The translations under genes and the position numbers were made by a program. DNA of 64,000 nt. Source: Trichobilharzia szidati (taxonomy: Eukaryota > Platyhelminthes > Trematoda > Strigeidida > Schistosomatidae). This document shows, in pieces, positions 23,891-36,229 of this stretch. The stretch is from positions 56,827,564 to 56,891,563 of the forward strand of contig OX235279.1 of assembly GCA_944472155.2 (NCBI GenBank), written 5' to 3'. The notes under the pieces were generated by a model. It did no database searches. It saw only the letters and a program-made list of their open reading frames with translations, and was not told the origin of the DNA. The first letter of the stretch is position 1. Each line of letters opens with the position of its first letter.

Positions 23891-24904
23891 CAGGTATCAC
23901 TTTCCATGCATAAAACCTTGTAAGTCTCCCACTAATATCTTTGTAACAGCGAGTGTTGAGTTTGAGTCTCACAGGGAACTCTTTTGCTGATATGAATAAA
24001 TATGCATTTCTTCATGAGAAGCAATATCATTTAATTTGACAATAATGGAAATGTAATGAAAAGTGGAAGGAAAGAACGAATGTATTTCCGTATGAAACAT
24101 CAGAGTTTGATGAGTAGATCATTTACTAATCGTGAAAGCTGAATACTGTAGAACCTTCCTTATAAGGGAAATGGAATGAATTAACGATCATCAAGGATGA
24201 AAATAACTTTGAACAGTTCAGGACCGTTATACTAACCGTCCTTAGAAGACTTTTTCTTTGAATCCAGATGAAGCATTCAGAAGAAAACGAGCAGACAGAA
24301 ATACAATTCTGTGGTATGCAATAAATATATTAACAAGCAATTTAGTGACGTTATTATAATAAAACTGAAAGTTTGATATATGCCTAATTTCTTAAAGCAT
24401 CATAACCTGCACTTTCTGAAAATTTCCAAATTCAGTAATAAAATATTTTAACGCCTATAGGGCTATTAATCTAAAGAATGAGTTCATTCATGTTGACTTT
24501 CCTATAGTGATTCAAGCGAATTAAACATAGGTCTGGCTCCAAACTTCACATTTACATCTGTATTGTATTTCTAATTGCTGATCCCGGGACAAACTGAGTT
24601 AATAATATTCTTCTTTTAATTTTAACAAGAGAACAAAGTCAAAAATATTTACAGCAACCACTTCAGATCAGTGGGTATTAACTTGGTATGCACCATCATG
24701 CATCACTTTTTGATCACCACTTGTGGTATCAAGTACAGCACACATTGTGATCTGAATAAGTTCGATTTCAGAGGGAATTATGCTGAATTTTCTCCTCGAA
24801 CTGTTTAGGTTGCTAATTGCGAATTTGATTTCGTGGTATGGAAAGAACTTCATAGTGGAGATGATATGCAATTTGTTATGATTCCTTTAATTTACAGTCA
24901 TTTG
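23891..24904. other. No gene seen
   Basis: AT-rich, with no supported feature before the CR1 tail. Confidence 0.45.
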
Positions 24905-25705
24905 CTGACAAACAATGCAGGGAAAATACTCTCAGACCCTCAACACCCCCTCCATTCCCAACTCTCTCCTTGTATCTCATCAAGTAAAACCAGAAATCAG
25001 TATAAAAGAATCTATGCTCGTACAACCAAGTACAGGAACTCAACGATACCATACTTGGCCCGTGTTCTAAGCGATAGAGACAATGTTAAGCGTGAAACCT
25101 GTGACTTGCTTTGTTATTAACAACATAATTTCATACTCTTTTATTTCTCTCTTATTTTGTATTCTTTAGTGAACTCCTTCTTCAAACTTACTTAGCTACC
25201 TGAAATATTAACATTGGCTTCCTTTTTTGTACTTTACTATATTCCTTCTATTGTGTATCCACTGGTTCCGACTATATTAGCACTATGAGTATTACAAAAT
25301 TGTCGTGTCATTAACCATCATGTAATTATTAGTTTTGTGGTTGTTTTTCTTATTTTCTATACTTTTCGGCAATATTAAACTGACAATCATTGTTTGTGAA
25401 TGCCATAGTCACCACCTCAAAAAATTTTGTATTATTCAGGATTACTCACACTACCACCACAAACACTGCATTAGACCTTGGTAGACTTTGGTACTTTTTC
25501 GCATTCATAATTATTTTGTGTTTATCCTGTTTTTTTTGGTTTTTTTTTGCTGTTGGTGTCTTCAGATTTACTTTTTTTGTTTGTTTAATACTTATTTTAA
25601 ACGTCGGTAAAATTAGATGCAAATATTGTAGATATGTGCTGAAAATTCCACACTGTACCACTAGTACTGTTTCTGGAATAAAGCAAATTATTATTATTAT
25701 TATGT
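24905..25705 (+). mobile_element. CR1-type LINE tail, copy a
   Basis: Strongly 5'-truncated LINE carrying only the last codons and the 3' UTR. The reading frame encodes 'GKILSDPQHPLHSQLSPCIS', then 'YKRIYARTTKYRNSTIPYLA' and 'RVLSDRDNVKRETCDLLCY', and stops at 25118-25120. The same C-terminus occurs in copies b and c. The 3' UTR of about 580 bases includes a T-rich segment (25505-25580) and ends GGAATAAAGCAAATTATTATTATTATTATG, with the terminal TTA repeats typical of the CR1-like elements here. The stop context and (TTA)n tail are intact, so this may be a fairly recent truncated insertion. Confidence 0.85.
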
Positions 25706-26367
25706 TCATCGTGCTTGCATCTTAAGTCCTAACACACTTTTTAATGTCTTGTTCATTATAAAAAATTTGATACGCAGCAGTCCAAGTCATCTTCGCACTT
25801 ATTTTATTGAAAGACATTAACATAAGCAAGCACACCCTAATTAGTGGTGAGTTGGAATGTAGAATAAATGTGAAAACTGTTCACACCTCTTCCAAGGTAA
25901 TTCGAATGCTCTTAACAAGGGTCTTATTACTGTGTAGCTAAATTATAAATCGGTGAAATACCTTGAATCCTGGTGGGTTTCTATAGATTCTGTTCAATCA
26001 ATATCTTCACACCCATGTAAAGGGCATTTTCATCAGCTTAATTTAAAACTAGTAAAACTGATGCGAATCATGTTTCAAGCAACGTCTAGATAATTTACCA
26101 ATTCCCATAATGCAAATTTCTAAATAATTGATTTCTACGAATTTTTTTATCATATTTTATTTAGAAGTGAATTTTAATTTATTTGAAATTTATTTATTAA
26201 ATTTTACGTGGTAAGATATGCTTTGTCACATGCTATTTCGAAGCGAATTAGTGAACAGATGCGTTGCCTGACATAAAAGCCAGTGAAGGATATTTAAACA
26301 AATGATAATGTGATATACTATTCCACATGTTTTAGTGGTGGTGTGAGCATGTATCACTTAAACAGAA
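25706..26367. other. No gene seen
   Basis: Nothing recognisable between the CR1 tail and the Penelope palindrome. Confidence 0.45.
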
Positions 26368-26752
26368 CCTATTTGTTCTCTTTGGACGCAAGCTTTTTGG
26401 TACATGCTCAGGAAATCAGAGGTGTGCCCTTTCTTCTGTTCTCCCAAAGTGACTGCTCCCGCAGATACACGTAAATTTGTATACACATTTGGAGCTAACA
26501 TGAGAAGGGTATCTGCCGACTTTTGACTGCACCAATTAGCATGCTGTCCGATAAAAAGGAACTAGCTTAGCTGCATGATAAGCTTCTTAGTGCAGTCAAA
26601 AGTAGGCAGATACCCTTCTCATGTTAACTTCAAGTGTGTATACAAATTTACGTGTATCTGCCGGAGCAGTTACATTGGGAGAACAGAAAGAAGGGCATAT
26701 CTACGATTTTCTGAACAGGTACCAAAGAGTTTGCGTCTCATGGGAACAAACG
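26368..26752. repeat. Long inverted repeat (arms 26368-26532 and 26590-26752)
   Basis: The left arm includes TTTTGACTGCAC (26521-26532) and the right arm GTGCAGTCAAAA (26590-26601). Pairing continues outward for about 165 bases at roughly 85-90% by eye. A transcript through it could fold into a long hairpin. Confidence 0.85.
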
Positions 26753-27335
26753 CTTACAATAATGTCACTAACAGGCTTCCCCTTGATACGAGGTGAAAAT
26801 CGCAAAATCCTTTAAAATTGTCAGTAGACAGAAAAGCTCAGTTCTCCTCAAGTTTGTCGAGTAAATCTCAGTCATACGTCTGAAACCCGATTTATGTGTT
26901 CAGAAAGAAGCAGTTACCAGTCTTTTCTAGCCCTTTTGACTGTATATCCTTATTCTCTCCTTCATTTGATTACGAAGCCTTTGGCTTAACCTCACCGCCG
27001 TAAGGTATATTGTAATTTTGCTCATCTCTTGTTTCTATGACTTAAGTTGAACTCACTACAAAAATACCCAATTTATTAGTTACCCATCATCTTACGCATC
27101 TCTCGTCTTTATTACGTAAATCCTTTACCATTGTATGCATACATTTACTTAAACTTGAACTCACTGTGCAAAAAATACATAAGTTTAATTTCTGAGCATT
27201 GTTCACTAAGTTCAGAACCTCCTGTCAACTGACATCATGTACACTTTCTAAGTATGTTAAAACTTTTCTATGTATAAACTTAATAATTTATTCACGCTGT
27301 AAGCAGCAGCCAACGAAATAAATGATGGTACCATG
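26368..27335 (+). mobile_element. Penelope-like element copy C with palindromic nuclease segment
   Basis: The plus-strand part (26590 onward) encodes a GIY-YIG core, 'CVYKFTCICRSSYIGRTERR' (about 26629-26690), and further on the C-terminal 'LKPDLCVQKEAVTSL' (about 26885-26930), with frame breaks between. The 3' UTR runs to about 27335 and matches copy D in several blocks. Immediately to the left, 26368-26532 is an inverted copy of 26590-26752 (about 165-bp arms, 57-bp spacer), so the nuclease segment is present in both orientations. The protein is broken. The RT part is absent. Confidence 0.8.
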
Positions 27336-29269
27336 TTATTCTGAAAAAACTGTTGTTCTTACTTTATTCAAATTCATAAAGGTGAATAAATGTGTGAAGT
27401 AACTGAATGAATGTTAGAAATTTAAATTCTTTCTAGATAATGTCGTTTACTGAAGTGCAACAGTCACTTTTTAGAAAAAGATATGAAGTTATGTATCACT
27501 TTCTACCATATTTTGATTCAAAAGTCTTCTAATTCTTTTAGAATACTGGAATATCTGATTATCAAATCACATCAATGAAAAACGAAATCATCAACAAAGT
27601 AAGCAAAATGTTCCCTATGAAAACACAGCACTGAATGAAATTCACTTTGAGAATATCTAAGATACACAAAGTCCTCTGGTGCCACTCACAACATTGTGAT
27701 ATAAATGAAGTAAGTCACTTTAGTAACTACTCTACTCTGTAGAAATCTAGATGTTACACTCAGCAGTTTGTTTCTAAACGAATGAGATTTGTTTTATGCT
27801 GATGAAAAGAATACGAATAGGCATAGACTGACACTCTCATAAAACATTACGTACCATTTCTAGGAGTAATCGGTAGGCGTCTAATCATTTCGAATGAACT
27901 TCAACCTTTAAATTCCCCTTCATGGGCTACATATATTTTTCCATTAATGGTTCATTTTATTCAAATCTGTTCGAGGGTAATGAAGTAAATAAAATACACG
28001 ACTAAGTAACCAAAAGGAGTATTTTTAAGTTATACATCAAGAACTTATACGCTAATATTCTGGTTTGAAGGCAAACAAAAAAAGGATCTTAGGTTCCTTA
28101 GTGTACGCAGTAGTAATCTTTTTAGATTGATTTGTAGTTCGCAAAGTTATCAGTTATCAGCGATTATTTCTAGGCCCTGTATAAGCAATCCTTTCACATG
28201 GATGCCTGGACAGAATTAATGAACCTTGAACATTTTGCTTAGAAGATGTAAAAAATAAGTTGTATTATGTTCAAGTTTACTAAACTGAAACACAAAGATA
28301 ACTGATAAAAATATTAGAAATACAAAATGTGTTTGATAACAGTGCGACACTGCAAGGAAAAGCCAAAACGTCTCTGATATAGCATCTTTGGGTCATAAAT
28401 ATATACCACCTAAAATCTCAATACACGGCTCGGAGTAAACTGTTGACACTTTTTGACTGCTTGTTGTAAAATGAATTAGTGCTCAGTCCCTAACAGATGT
28501 TTTAACCAGACAGTTTGAATTTATCTGAATCAAATTTTCTAAGAACGATATATCTGTCACAGTTGTATTTTGAAATTCAGGTCGGTGAGTAATACGCTGG
28601 AATTTTATTTTGTTTTGAGTAGATCGAAATAACTAAGACCACCAACAAATGTTTTGCGTGTGTGACAAAACCAGGAAATGACATAAAATGGAAAAATTCT
28701 GTTGTACAGGCAAAAGGCCGATTAATCGTTCTTCATTACAAATGCAAAACAATGCTGCCAAAATATATTCCGGCCAAAATTACTTATGTGCTGACTAATT
28801 TATACATCATAATCCGTTCATTTGACAAAAGAGATTTGTTCTTTTAAATGTACAGACTGAGAGTTGTAAATTTAAAATACCTTCTCTGGTTATGAGTACG
28901 ACAATTAAAATGAGAACTTAATGAAAAAAATATTTATGTGAATTTCGGAAGGTGAGTTGCAACAATTGACCTTGGTGCGATATACATTCCTTTTTTCAGA
29001 TTAATGTGGACTATAATTAATGTAAATATAAATATCATGAAACTTTGTCTACCTTTCCCAATACTCTGTCCCCGAACTACAGTGAGATGTGTAATTTTGA
29101 TACAGTGATTAAAAGTTTTTGTTAAATGTCAAGGTGGAAATCTTATTGTTCAATAATTTCAAGTTGAAAGTGGTTCCTGATCATTTGTGACGTTTTTCTG
29201 GCATCTGTTCAACTAAAACTGGTATTTTTTATCTGTGTGGTTAGGTAAAATAGTATATTTTTATTTTAG
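27336..29269. other. No gene seen
   Basis: About 1.9 kb of AT-rich DNA. The frame at 28662-28847 has no motif. Confidence 0.45.
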
Positions 29270-30470
29270 GTACTCCAGGAAGAAACCGGAATTGATGGTG
29301 GAGAAAGTCTTAGCTACTCAAAAGCTGTCAGTAGCAAAACAAATGTATTTAATCACCATCGTTTGTTTTTGTCTGTAGCTCTCTAAAAGCGACAAAAGAA
29401 GGAAAAACAGACACCTGGAAGCTGGTGGAGGAAATGTGAATGATGAAACAGCAGATGAACAATCAAAGCAAAAATTGAATGTAACCTACTCAGCACTGAC
29501 CAAAGGACTGTCGAAAAGTTATAGGGGAAACAAAAGACAATTCTACGACACACTGGCAAGTGAAGTAAAACAGGCTTCAGATAAGAGTTGTTAGAACACC
29601 TATATCATATAATCGAGTCGCTATCCAGAAAGATACCAACGCAGAAACAATTATCGGAAGATAGCAAAGGGAACTCGATTACCAAAGAAGTGAAACAAAA
29701 GAAACTCTGGAGTGACCACTTCAAAGAACTTTTCAATCAATCACCACCCACAACTTGTCCCAAAATGTCATCACCAGACACATAGCTAATAGTGAACACC
29801 TGCCCCTAGACAAAACCAAAAGTCTTCAAGTCCATGAAGTTAGTGAAAGATAGGAAAGCAGAGAAACCAGATAGAACTGCTCGGCGGACATGCACACACA
29901 ACTTTCCCAGAGAGTTCTGAATTAAGTAAGTAAAACTATTCATTGGTTAAAAGGCTACCTTGTTAAACTGCCACAGTAGGGTAACTTAAGCTCATGCAAA
30001 GACCAGAGCGGAATCTTTCTGCTGCTCACCCAAAGCAAAATATTAAGACTCATTATCATCTGCAGACTAAGAAATGCACTGGGTGAAGGACTTCTCCCAG
30101 GGCAGTCTGAATCGAGGAATAAGAAGCCATCCAACAATCAGATTAAAACAATACGAGTAACTAAACAGAGGTTATAGTGCTAGTTCACTCTGTACCTGAA
30201 TTTCATCGACTTTCAAGATGTTTTTGACAAGGTAAACAATGAAGTGATTTGATAGTTGCTTCAATGTCACGGAGAATTCGAAAATCTTCATGAATCTCAT
30301 GCCAAGCGACTTACAACGGAAAGCCTAGAGAATCGTCTGAACTGAAAACAAAACCAAGAGAAGGCTGTCTTGTATCGTCGACGAGATTCCTGATTGTGGT
30401 GGAACGCATCATGATGCAGTTGATAGAATAAGATATGTTGCTCAGTTGTTCATAAGACAAGATTATGAGT
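29270..30470 (+). mobile_element. RTE-type LINE relic C (linker and RT start)
   Basis: Heavily decayed RTE segment covering the linker between endonuclease and RT and the first part of the RT. Readable blocks are 'GNKRQFYDTLASEVKQASDK' (about 29527-29585), then 'LYHIIESLSRKIPTQKQLSE' with 'KLWSDHFKELFNQSPPTTCP' (29600-29760, matching the 'LQRWREHFSEILNRPPPE' region of RTE elements), a weak 'RKAEKPDRTA' for 'GKAAG.DNIP' (about 29860), 'YLNFIDFQDVFDKVNNEVI' (motif A, about 30192-30248) and 'CLVSSTRFLIVV' (after motif B, about 30365-30405). Stops occur throughout. Both boundaries are approximate. Confidence 0.7.
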
Positions 30471-33394
30471 GAACTAGAATCTGGAAACATTTATATACCG
30501 TATCAATAAGTTTTATATAGGCAGCCGATAACAGTAAGTGACTTGATAAAGTAAATATAATATATGTAACTTGTTTGACACTTTGTTGCTGGGCTTTTGG
30601 GTTTCTTTGCTTACATTTTACTCAAACATTTTGAAAGATGATTGGTCATTAGAATAAAAAGTCACCTTCCCGTGCGACTTATGCATTTGCTTCTATAAAT
30701 ACGCTCAAACTGATACCCACTTTCAGAAATGCCTGGAATTGTTGCTTGCCTTACCTCAAGGATACCTTCTTAATATTTTAAAATTTTTGTTTATTTCACG
30801 AACTGTCTGAAAGTCACAAACTGATTGTAGATGAATGTTTTTTTGTAATGAGTGGTGACTGAAGGTAAAATGAGAAATAGAACAGTAGCACAAGCAGAAC
30901 AAGTGGCCTTCATAATGAATATCTGAAACTCAACTTCTAACTTAGTCTTGATCTCAATGTGAAGCACGTAAACGTTCACTTGACACGTAACAGTTCCTCA
31001 AAATCCACGTTTAAGTCAAAACCACATTCGTAGCTGACTCTTGTAACTCAGATTGCACAGCACTAGCCTAGGTTAACATACGAAAGTGATATTTGTGGAA
31101 CCGTCTTTGGCTACTGTGGATTTCAAAAGAATGCATAAACATCTAAATAAGCTAGTCATGTAAGGTTCTCTAGGCAGCAACTAAATTAAATGATTCAAAC
31201 CTTTGATCTGAAACTTAAGTTATCACTGATGCACAAATCAGGATACTGTAGAATGTTCTCATCAGTTTCGTTATTCTTGAAATAATTAATAATCACATAT
31301 GGTTGTCTTTTCAGAATAATGAAAACTAACACAATCTTTTCAAATTCGACAACCATAAGATGAAGATATTTATTATTCAGACAGCAAATAGTTAACATAT
31401 TATGATGGAGCAGAGTGATTCTGATAAATTGGAAATCTTGTTTACAACAGCGAAATATCTGAGAAATAAGCACTTCGAGCGGCCATAGCTTTCCATCATA
31501 CAAATGACTGAGTTGCCTTCAAAATCTAAAATACCTCAGATCAGTGGTTTTCAGAGTGAATTAGTTTAGACTTATACTATCCAGACTGGATCGTAGAATA
31601 TATTCAGAAACAACCAATTTTTCTCTGCATACACTGAACCGATATTTTAGTCTATTTACCCTTCAAGCTGTAGCGTTGTTTAATAATTTTTTTCTTAGCT
31701 CAACTCATTTTAACATCAGACATACAACATATTCTGTATTGATTCACCCCTCCCCTTTTCTCCTGTCATCTCTTCTTCGATAGTCCTTCAGAGACCATGA
31801 TGAATGACAAAATAAATCATTATATGTAGATTAATGCATCAACTTTTAAACATATACTATGCTGTTTGTGTATGTAACAATCAAATTCACCTACACAAAT
31901 GAGATGTTATTTAATTGATAATCAGATATTTGCTTCCAGATCTTCGGAACCCAAGTAACCAGTAAGAAAAGGAATACTAGATAATGATTACTCAAAAATG
32001 TATTACTAGTTTAATAAATTTCACAAACAGTTAATCATAATGTCTAAGAATTTTCAACACCTCAAAAATTCAGGTGTTCCTTGGTGGGAATAATAGTTGA
32101 TATCAAAGTGAAATTTGCTATAAATTTCTGCCGACCAAGACGAAATCAGGGAATTTTAGGCATTACTAGACACCTGTTTTGACCTTAGTTTACTATATGA
32201 AAGGTGGTGATACTGCTATTCCTAACAAAAACATCTATAAAGAAAATGCATAGTTTTTTTAAAGAGCTTATGGATTGACCGATGGTTCTACTGTAGGGCA
32301 TGCTGGTATGTACCCGTAACACTAAAGCTGATCAATAGTTTTAGTCAAAATCAGTCATTTAAAGAGGTTTATTATATCCCAGTTAATAAAACTGCATAAT
32401 GTAAATGTCATTTTCATCCCTGAGTTGAGTTAGGAGTTTAGTCATGTAAAATCAAATCTGATAAAGCTACTTAAAATCTTTAGAAATATTCTTAATTTAA
32501 TGCAATGTTTATTTAGTGAAAAAATTAATTCATCAAATTTACATAATAATGTTATTTTAATTCTGACAGCTTCTTATAAATAAATATTCTTATGAATAGC
32601 TAATGACTTAAAGTAGATAATCTGAAGAGAAAGAATGTTTCTTTTCCAGCCAACCATATTTAAAAGCCTATGCAAGTGATAGAAACTAAAAGAGTTTCCT
32701 GAAAGCCAACGGAATAAACGATAGTAATGCTGGTACTAATGCTTTCTTATATTTTGCGGAAATTACGGTAATTGTAGCCATGTGACAAATATGAATCTTA
32801 TTTTCAGTTGTTCCCCATTTATGCTTCTTCAGAAAAAATCACCAGTCTTGTCAAAAAGAAAATTCGCTATATTCCTGCGGAGAACGAAAGATCTATCAAT
32901 TTTCAGGATTAGATTTCGCAAAAAGAAATAGGAATTTTTCCCATCCGCGATTTTCGAACAATCAAACAGCAACTATAAAGGGTACCGTTAGTGCAAAATG
33001 AGAGGATTTCTAAGATATTTTGATTAAAAATTCATTTTACATGGTTTGAATAGTGTGTATTCACAACAAGAACAGTCACTGACCAAACCGACGGAGCTCA
33101 GAACAATACTAACCTATTGAAGCTCAGTTTTGAATAACATGGATGCTGTGTGGGTATTTCCGTCCTTCGTATAAAGATTTGTAGGCAAATGTATTAGTGG
33201 TTGCTAACCTGTCAGTTTTAAACATCTTTTTGCAAAAATATCGCGCCCTGATAATCACATTTTTTGAGTAGCATTTATAAAGATTTACTCTGACCTTTAT
33301 AATATTCATCTTTCTTTTTCGACAAAATAATATGAATAAGTCTTCCCAAATAAAGCTTGCAAAGACGGCTAACAACACCGTTAAGTTAAATAGC
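30471..33394. other. No gene seen
   Basis: About 2.9 kb of AT-rich DNA with only short motif-free open frames (for example 31195-31503). Confidence 0.45.
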
Positions 33395-33983
33395 TCGCTA
33401 GTTTTCTGCCCGGTCCAAAGCACAGGCAAAGAGGAAGGTTTGGGCATGGGACTAGCGACCCTACATCACAAAACCAGTCAAACTACTACTGCAACTTCAA
33501 CGCACCGAAAATATGTTACTTTTACAAAAAATTTGAAAACAAACTTATTCTTCGCTCGAATCGAACAGGCAAAATGACGCTGGCTGGTGAAACCCTTCGG
33601 GAAGCCAGTCAACCAGTCTATGTGTCCTCTCTCAATGCGGACGTGTAATGTGCGTACATCGTACGAGGCTGGCTGAGAGGGTTGCCCAGGTAGCTAAAGA
33701 AATGAGGAGATTTGTTATAGAAGTGATGGGTATCTGCAAGAGCAGATGGGATGGATTTGGACTATCAAAATTGCCAACTGGTGAGTAATTAATCTACGGC
33801 GGTCACCAACTCAGATGACAACCACGAGCTCACTGATGAAGTGGCTGTAAGGATGTCACCGGTGGCAGCCAAGGCCCTAATGCAGTGGGAACCAATTTCA
33901 TCCAGGATTACGACAGCAAGATTCAACCCAAAAGAAATGCAGGTCACAATTATATAATGCTACACAACTACAAACAACTCTGA
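33395..33983 (+). mobile_element. RTE-type LINE relic D, part 1 (5' UTR and endonuclease start)
   Basis: The 5' portion of an RTE element. The leader 'CTCTCAATGCGGACGTGTAA' is followed by the start of the AP-endonuclease-like domain: 'MRTCNVRTSYEAGLVAQVAK' (from 33635), 'EMRRFVIEVMGICKSRWDGF', a 'LIYGGH' block, 'AAKALMQWEPIS' (about 33868-33905; one frame shift before it) and an 'II.CYTTTNNSD' block (about 33950-33980; intact relatives read 'IQCYAPTNDSDEEKK'). Here it is cut by the opposite-strand CR1 copy b and resumes at about 35714. Several stops show it is inactive. The 5' limit is uncertain. Confidence 0.8.
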
Positions 33984-35713
33984 TTAAGAGAAGAAAGAAT
34001 AATAATTTGCTTTATTCCAAAACAGTACTTGTGATATAGAATGGAATTCCCAGCATTTTTACTACAGTATTGCATCCAGTTAGTACATTATAAATAAAAA
34101 AATTCTACATAGATTAAGGAAATCTCAGTTCATTATGACAACAATATATTTGCATGTCGATAGCAAAACCAAAGTTGAACAGTATTTGAAGGTGTTAGAA
34201 AAGTAGGTGCTATCATATTTACTGGCGTAAGCGGAAGAAAGAAACAAAGCAGCACATAACGGAAAAAAGAGAGAGAGAAAAGGAAAAGAAAGAAAGAAAA
34301 TGTTGAACCTATAAATGATATGAGTTGGAAAGACGAGGTACAGTTGTTCTACTGACTATTAAATGAATTATAGATATCAGGCCTAATGCTTTCTTTATCG
34401 CACAGAACACGAGCCAAGTAGGGTATGGTTGAGTTTTTGTACTTGCCAGTGCGAGCATATAGTTTTCTTTATAGGCTTCTGGTTTTACCTGATGAGATAC
34501 AAGGGGAGAGTTGTGAGTGAAGAGGTTGGTGTGAGTTAGATAGAATGGATTTAGCCCATTTTTCACATGAGTCCATGTGTCTATCAACCAGAATATTAAC
34601 AAGCTGGTTAATTGGCACGTTGCTTACCCTGCTAACAAACTTTAACATCCTGCGTAATATGTTGTAGTCTTTCTTCAGTAGCCCGGGAAAAACTAAGGGG
34701 GAACAACAGAGAATAATAGGCAGAATGCGAGAATTAACGAATTGTAGGAGTAAGGGTTGGGTTATACCAGAATGTTTTAACTTCTTGATGTAGAAGGTAA
34801 GACGGAATATTTTCTTAGAAATCGCTAAGATATGAGACGACCAGGAGAGATCAGCAGATAGAATGACGCCTAGGTATTTAATTTCCGACTTGGTTTCTAT
34901 TTCAATGCCATCTATGTTGCATACCTTGTGAGAGCCAACCAGTTTGTGTAGGTTGGATTTATGCCTAAAGGTGAAATAGACTGTTTGGCATTTGGAGAGG
35001 TTTAGAGTAAGACCGTTTTCTTTGGACCACTGGCTGATTTCTGACAGAAAGCCATTAAGTTTAGAGCAGCCGCTTTGACATTTTATAGGCAAATATACTG
35101 TCACGTCGTCAGCATATTTGACAAAATAAATGTCATTTGAAGATTGTAAGTCATGTAGAAAGGAAGTAAAGGGAAGCGTAGAGAATACAGCACCTTGGGG
35201 GACACCAGCTTCAGTGAGCACAGCAGAGGAGGATTTACCTTTGTATACGGTGCACTACATTCTGTTAAAGGAGTAGGAATGCAACCAGTTAGTGACCCAG
35301 AACTCAGTTTTTGTCATAGAGAGCTTATTTAGCAAAAGACATCTAGGTACAGAGTCGAAAGCAGAAGTGAAGTCGAGAAACGTGCATTGGACGTATTTGG
35401 CACCTTTATCTAATTATGAGACGATACTGTTGTGTAAGATGGCTGCAGCATTCAAAGTACTCCTACCCTGTCTATAGGCAAATTGTTTGGGTTCTTCAAA
35501 GCTTTTAAGGGAGGGTTCAAGTTTAACAAGTATTAGTTTTTCCATAAGCTTTAGAAACGGGGAAGTGATGGCAATGGGTCTGAACTTTACGTTCTTGCTA
35601 TTTCCAGGTTTAGGGATAGGGACTATTTTAATGTCTTTCCATGCAACAGGTAAGATATTTTTGGAGAAAAGATTTCTATGGACAAGATCCTGGAAGATGG
35701 CATCAAAATCTCC
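33984..35713 (-). mobile_element. CR1-type LINE copy b, inserted in RTE relic D
   Basis: Minus-strand CR1-like LINE. The RT stays in one frame from about 35713 to a terminal stop at 34349-34351 (about 455 codons) with only three internal stops (34467, 35255, 35414). It reads 'AWKDIKIVPIPKPGNSKNVK', 'FRPIAITSPFLKLMEKLI', 'QFAYRQGRSTLNAA', motif A 'CTFLDFTSAFDSVP', motif B 'AGVPQGAVFS', the catalytic 'FVKYADDVTVYLP' (about 35090-35128), 'KYLGVILSADLSWSSHI', and the C-terminus 'SQLSPCISSGKTRS...YARTGKYKNSTIPYLARV'. The 3' UTR has a purine run (34257-34299) and ends at the TTA repeat at about 33984-33994. The endonuclease ORF is missing, so it is 5'-truncated. It interrupts RTE relic D within its endonuclease domain. 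Confidence 0.9.
34257..34299. repeat. Purine-rich (GA/GAAA) tract
   Basis: Low-complexity GAGAGA/GAAAGAAAG run in the CR1 copy b 3' UTR (CT-rich in element orientation). Confidence 0.85.
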
Positions 35714-36005
35714 ATGGTCGATATGCATGCAAGCAAAACAGGGAGCAAATAACACAGAAAGAGAACTCATCATGGTTCGGGAAGCTCTCGGAGAAATGAA
35801 TGTGAATGGAGAACTTCCTCGCAGACCTCTGCACTTTCGATGATTTGGTGGTCGGAAGCAGTGCACACAAGCACAAAGATACACAGAAATCGACAAGGGT
35901 TTCGCCTGACGGATATATCACAAACCACACAGACTTCATCTCAATGCTGCTCAAGGAAGTGGAGATGCAGCTAGCCTGCTGGACACAAATATAAGTATAA
36001 AATTG
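35714..36005 (+). mobile_element. RTE-type LINE relic D, part 2 (endonuclease end)
   Basis: Continuation of the interrupted RTE. 'MQAKQGANNTERELIMVREA' (intact relatives read 'LNAKVG.DNTG.E.IMG') leads to 'LGEMNVNGE', then in the next frame 'LADLCTFDDLVVGSSAHKHK' and 'RVSPDGYITNHTDFISMLLK', the conserved end of the endonuclease domain ('WISPD..TENQIDHI'). About 30 codons between parts 1 and 2 are missing at the CR1 junction. The foldback element follows directly. Confidence 0.82.
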
Positions 36006-36226
36006 GTGCACCGTGAAAGAGTATAATTCCATTATGGGTAAAATTTATCTTGATAAAGTCTCAGAGTGTTATACAATAATACTTACTGATGACGTTTTGA
36101 GCACAATTTATTGCTCATAATCATATTAAGTGATATGATATATTAGTAAATATTACTGTATGTCACTGTGAGACTTTATCAAAATAAATTTTACCCATAA
36201 TGAAATTATAATCTACCACAGTGCAC
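36006..36226. mobile_element. Foldback element copy 2 (MITE-like)
   Basis: 221-bp non-coding element bounded by GTGCAC at both ends (36006-36011 and 36221-36226). Imperfect terminal inverted repeats of about 85-90 bp: the left arm contains CCATTATGGGTAAAATTTAT and the right arm its complement ATAAATTTTACCCATAATG. It sits between two parts of RTE relic D and is related to the shorter copy at 21069-21192. No transposase is present, and target duplications are not clear. Confidence 0.72.
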
Positions 36227-36229
36227 ATG

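Noticed and set aside
25390..25725. 111-codon hydrophobic open frame
   Set aside because: It lies in the T-rich 3' UTR of CR1 copy a and reads through its (TTA)n tail. It is a composition artefact.
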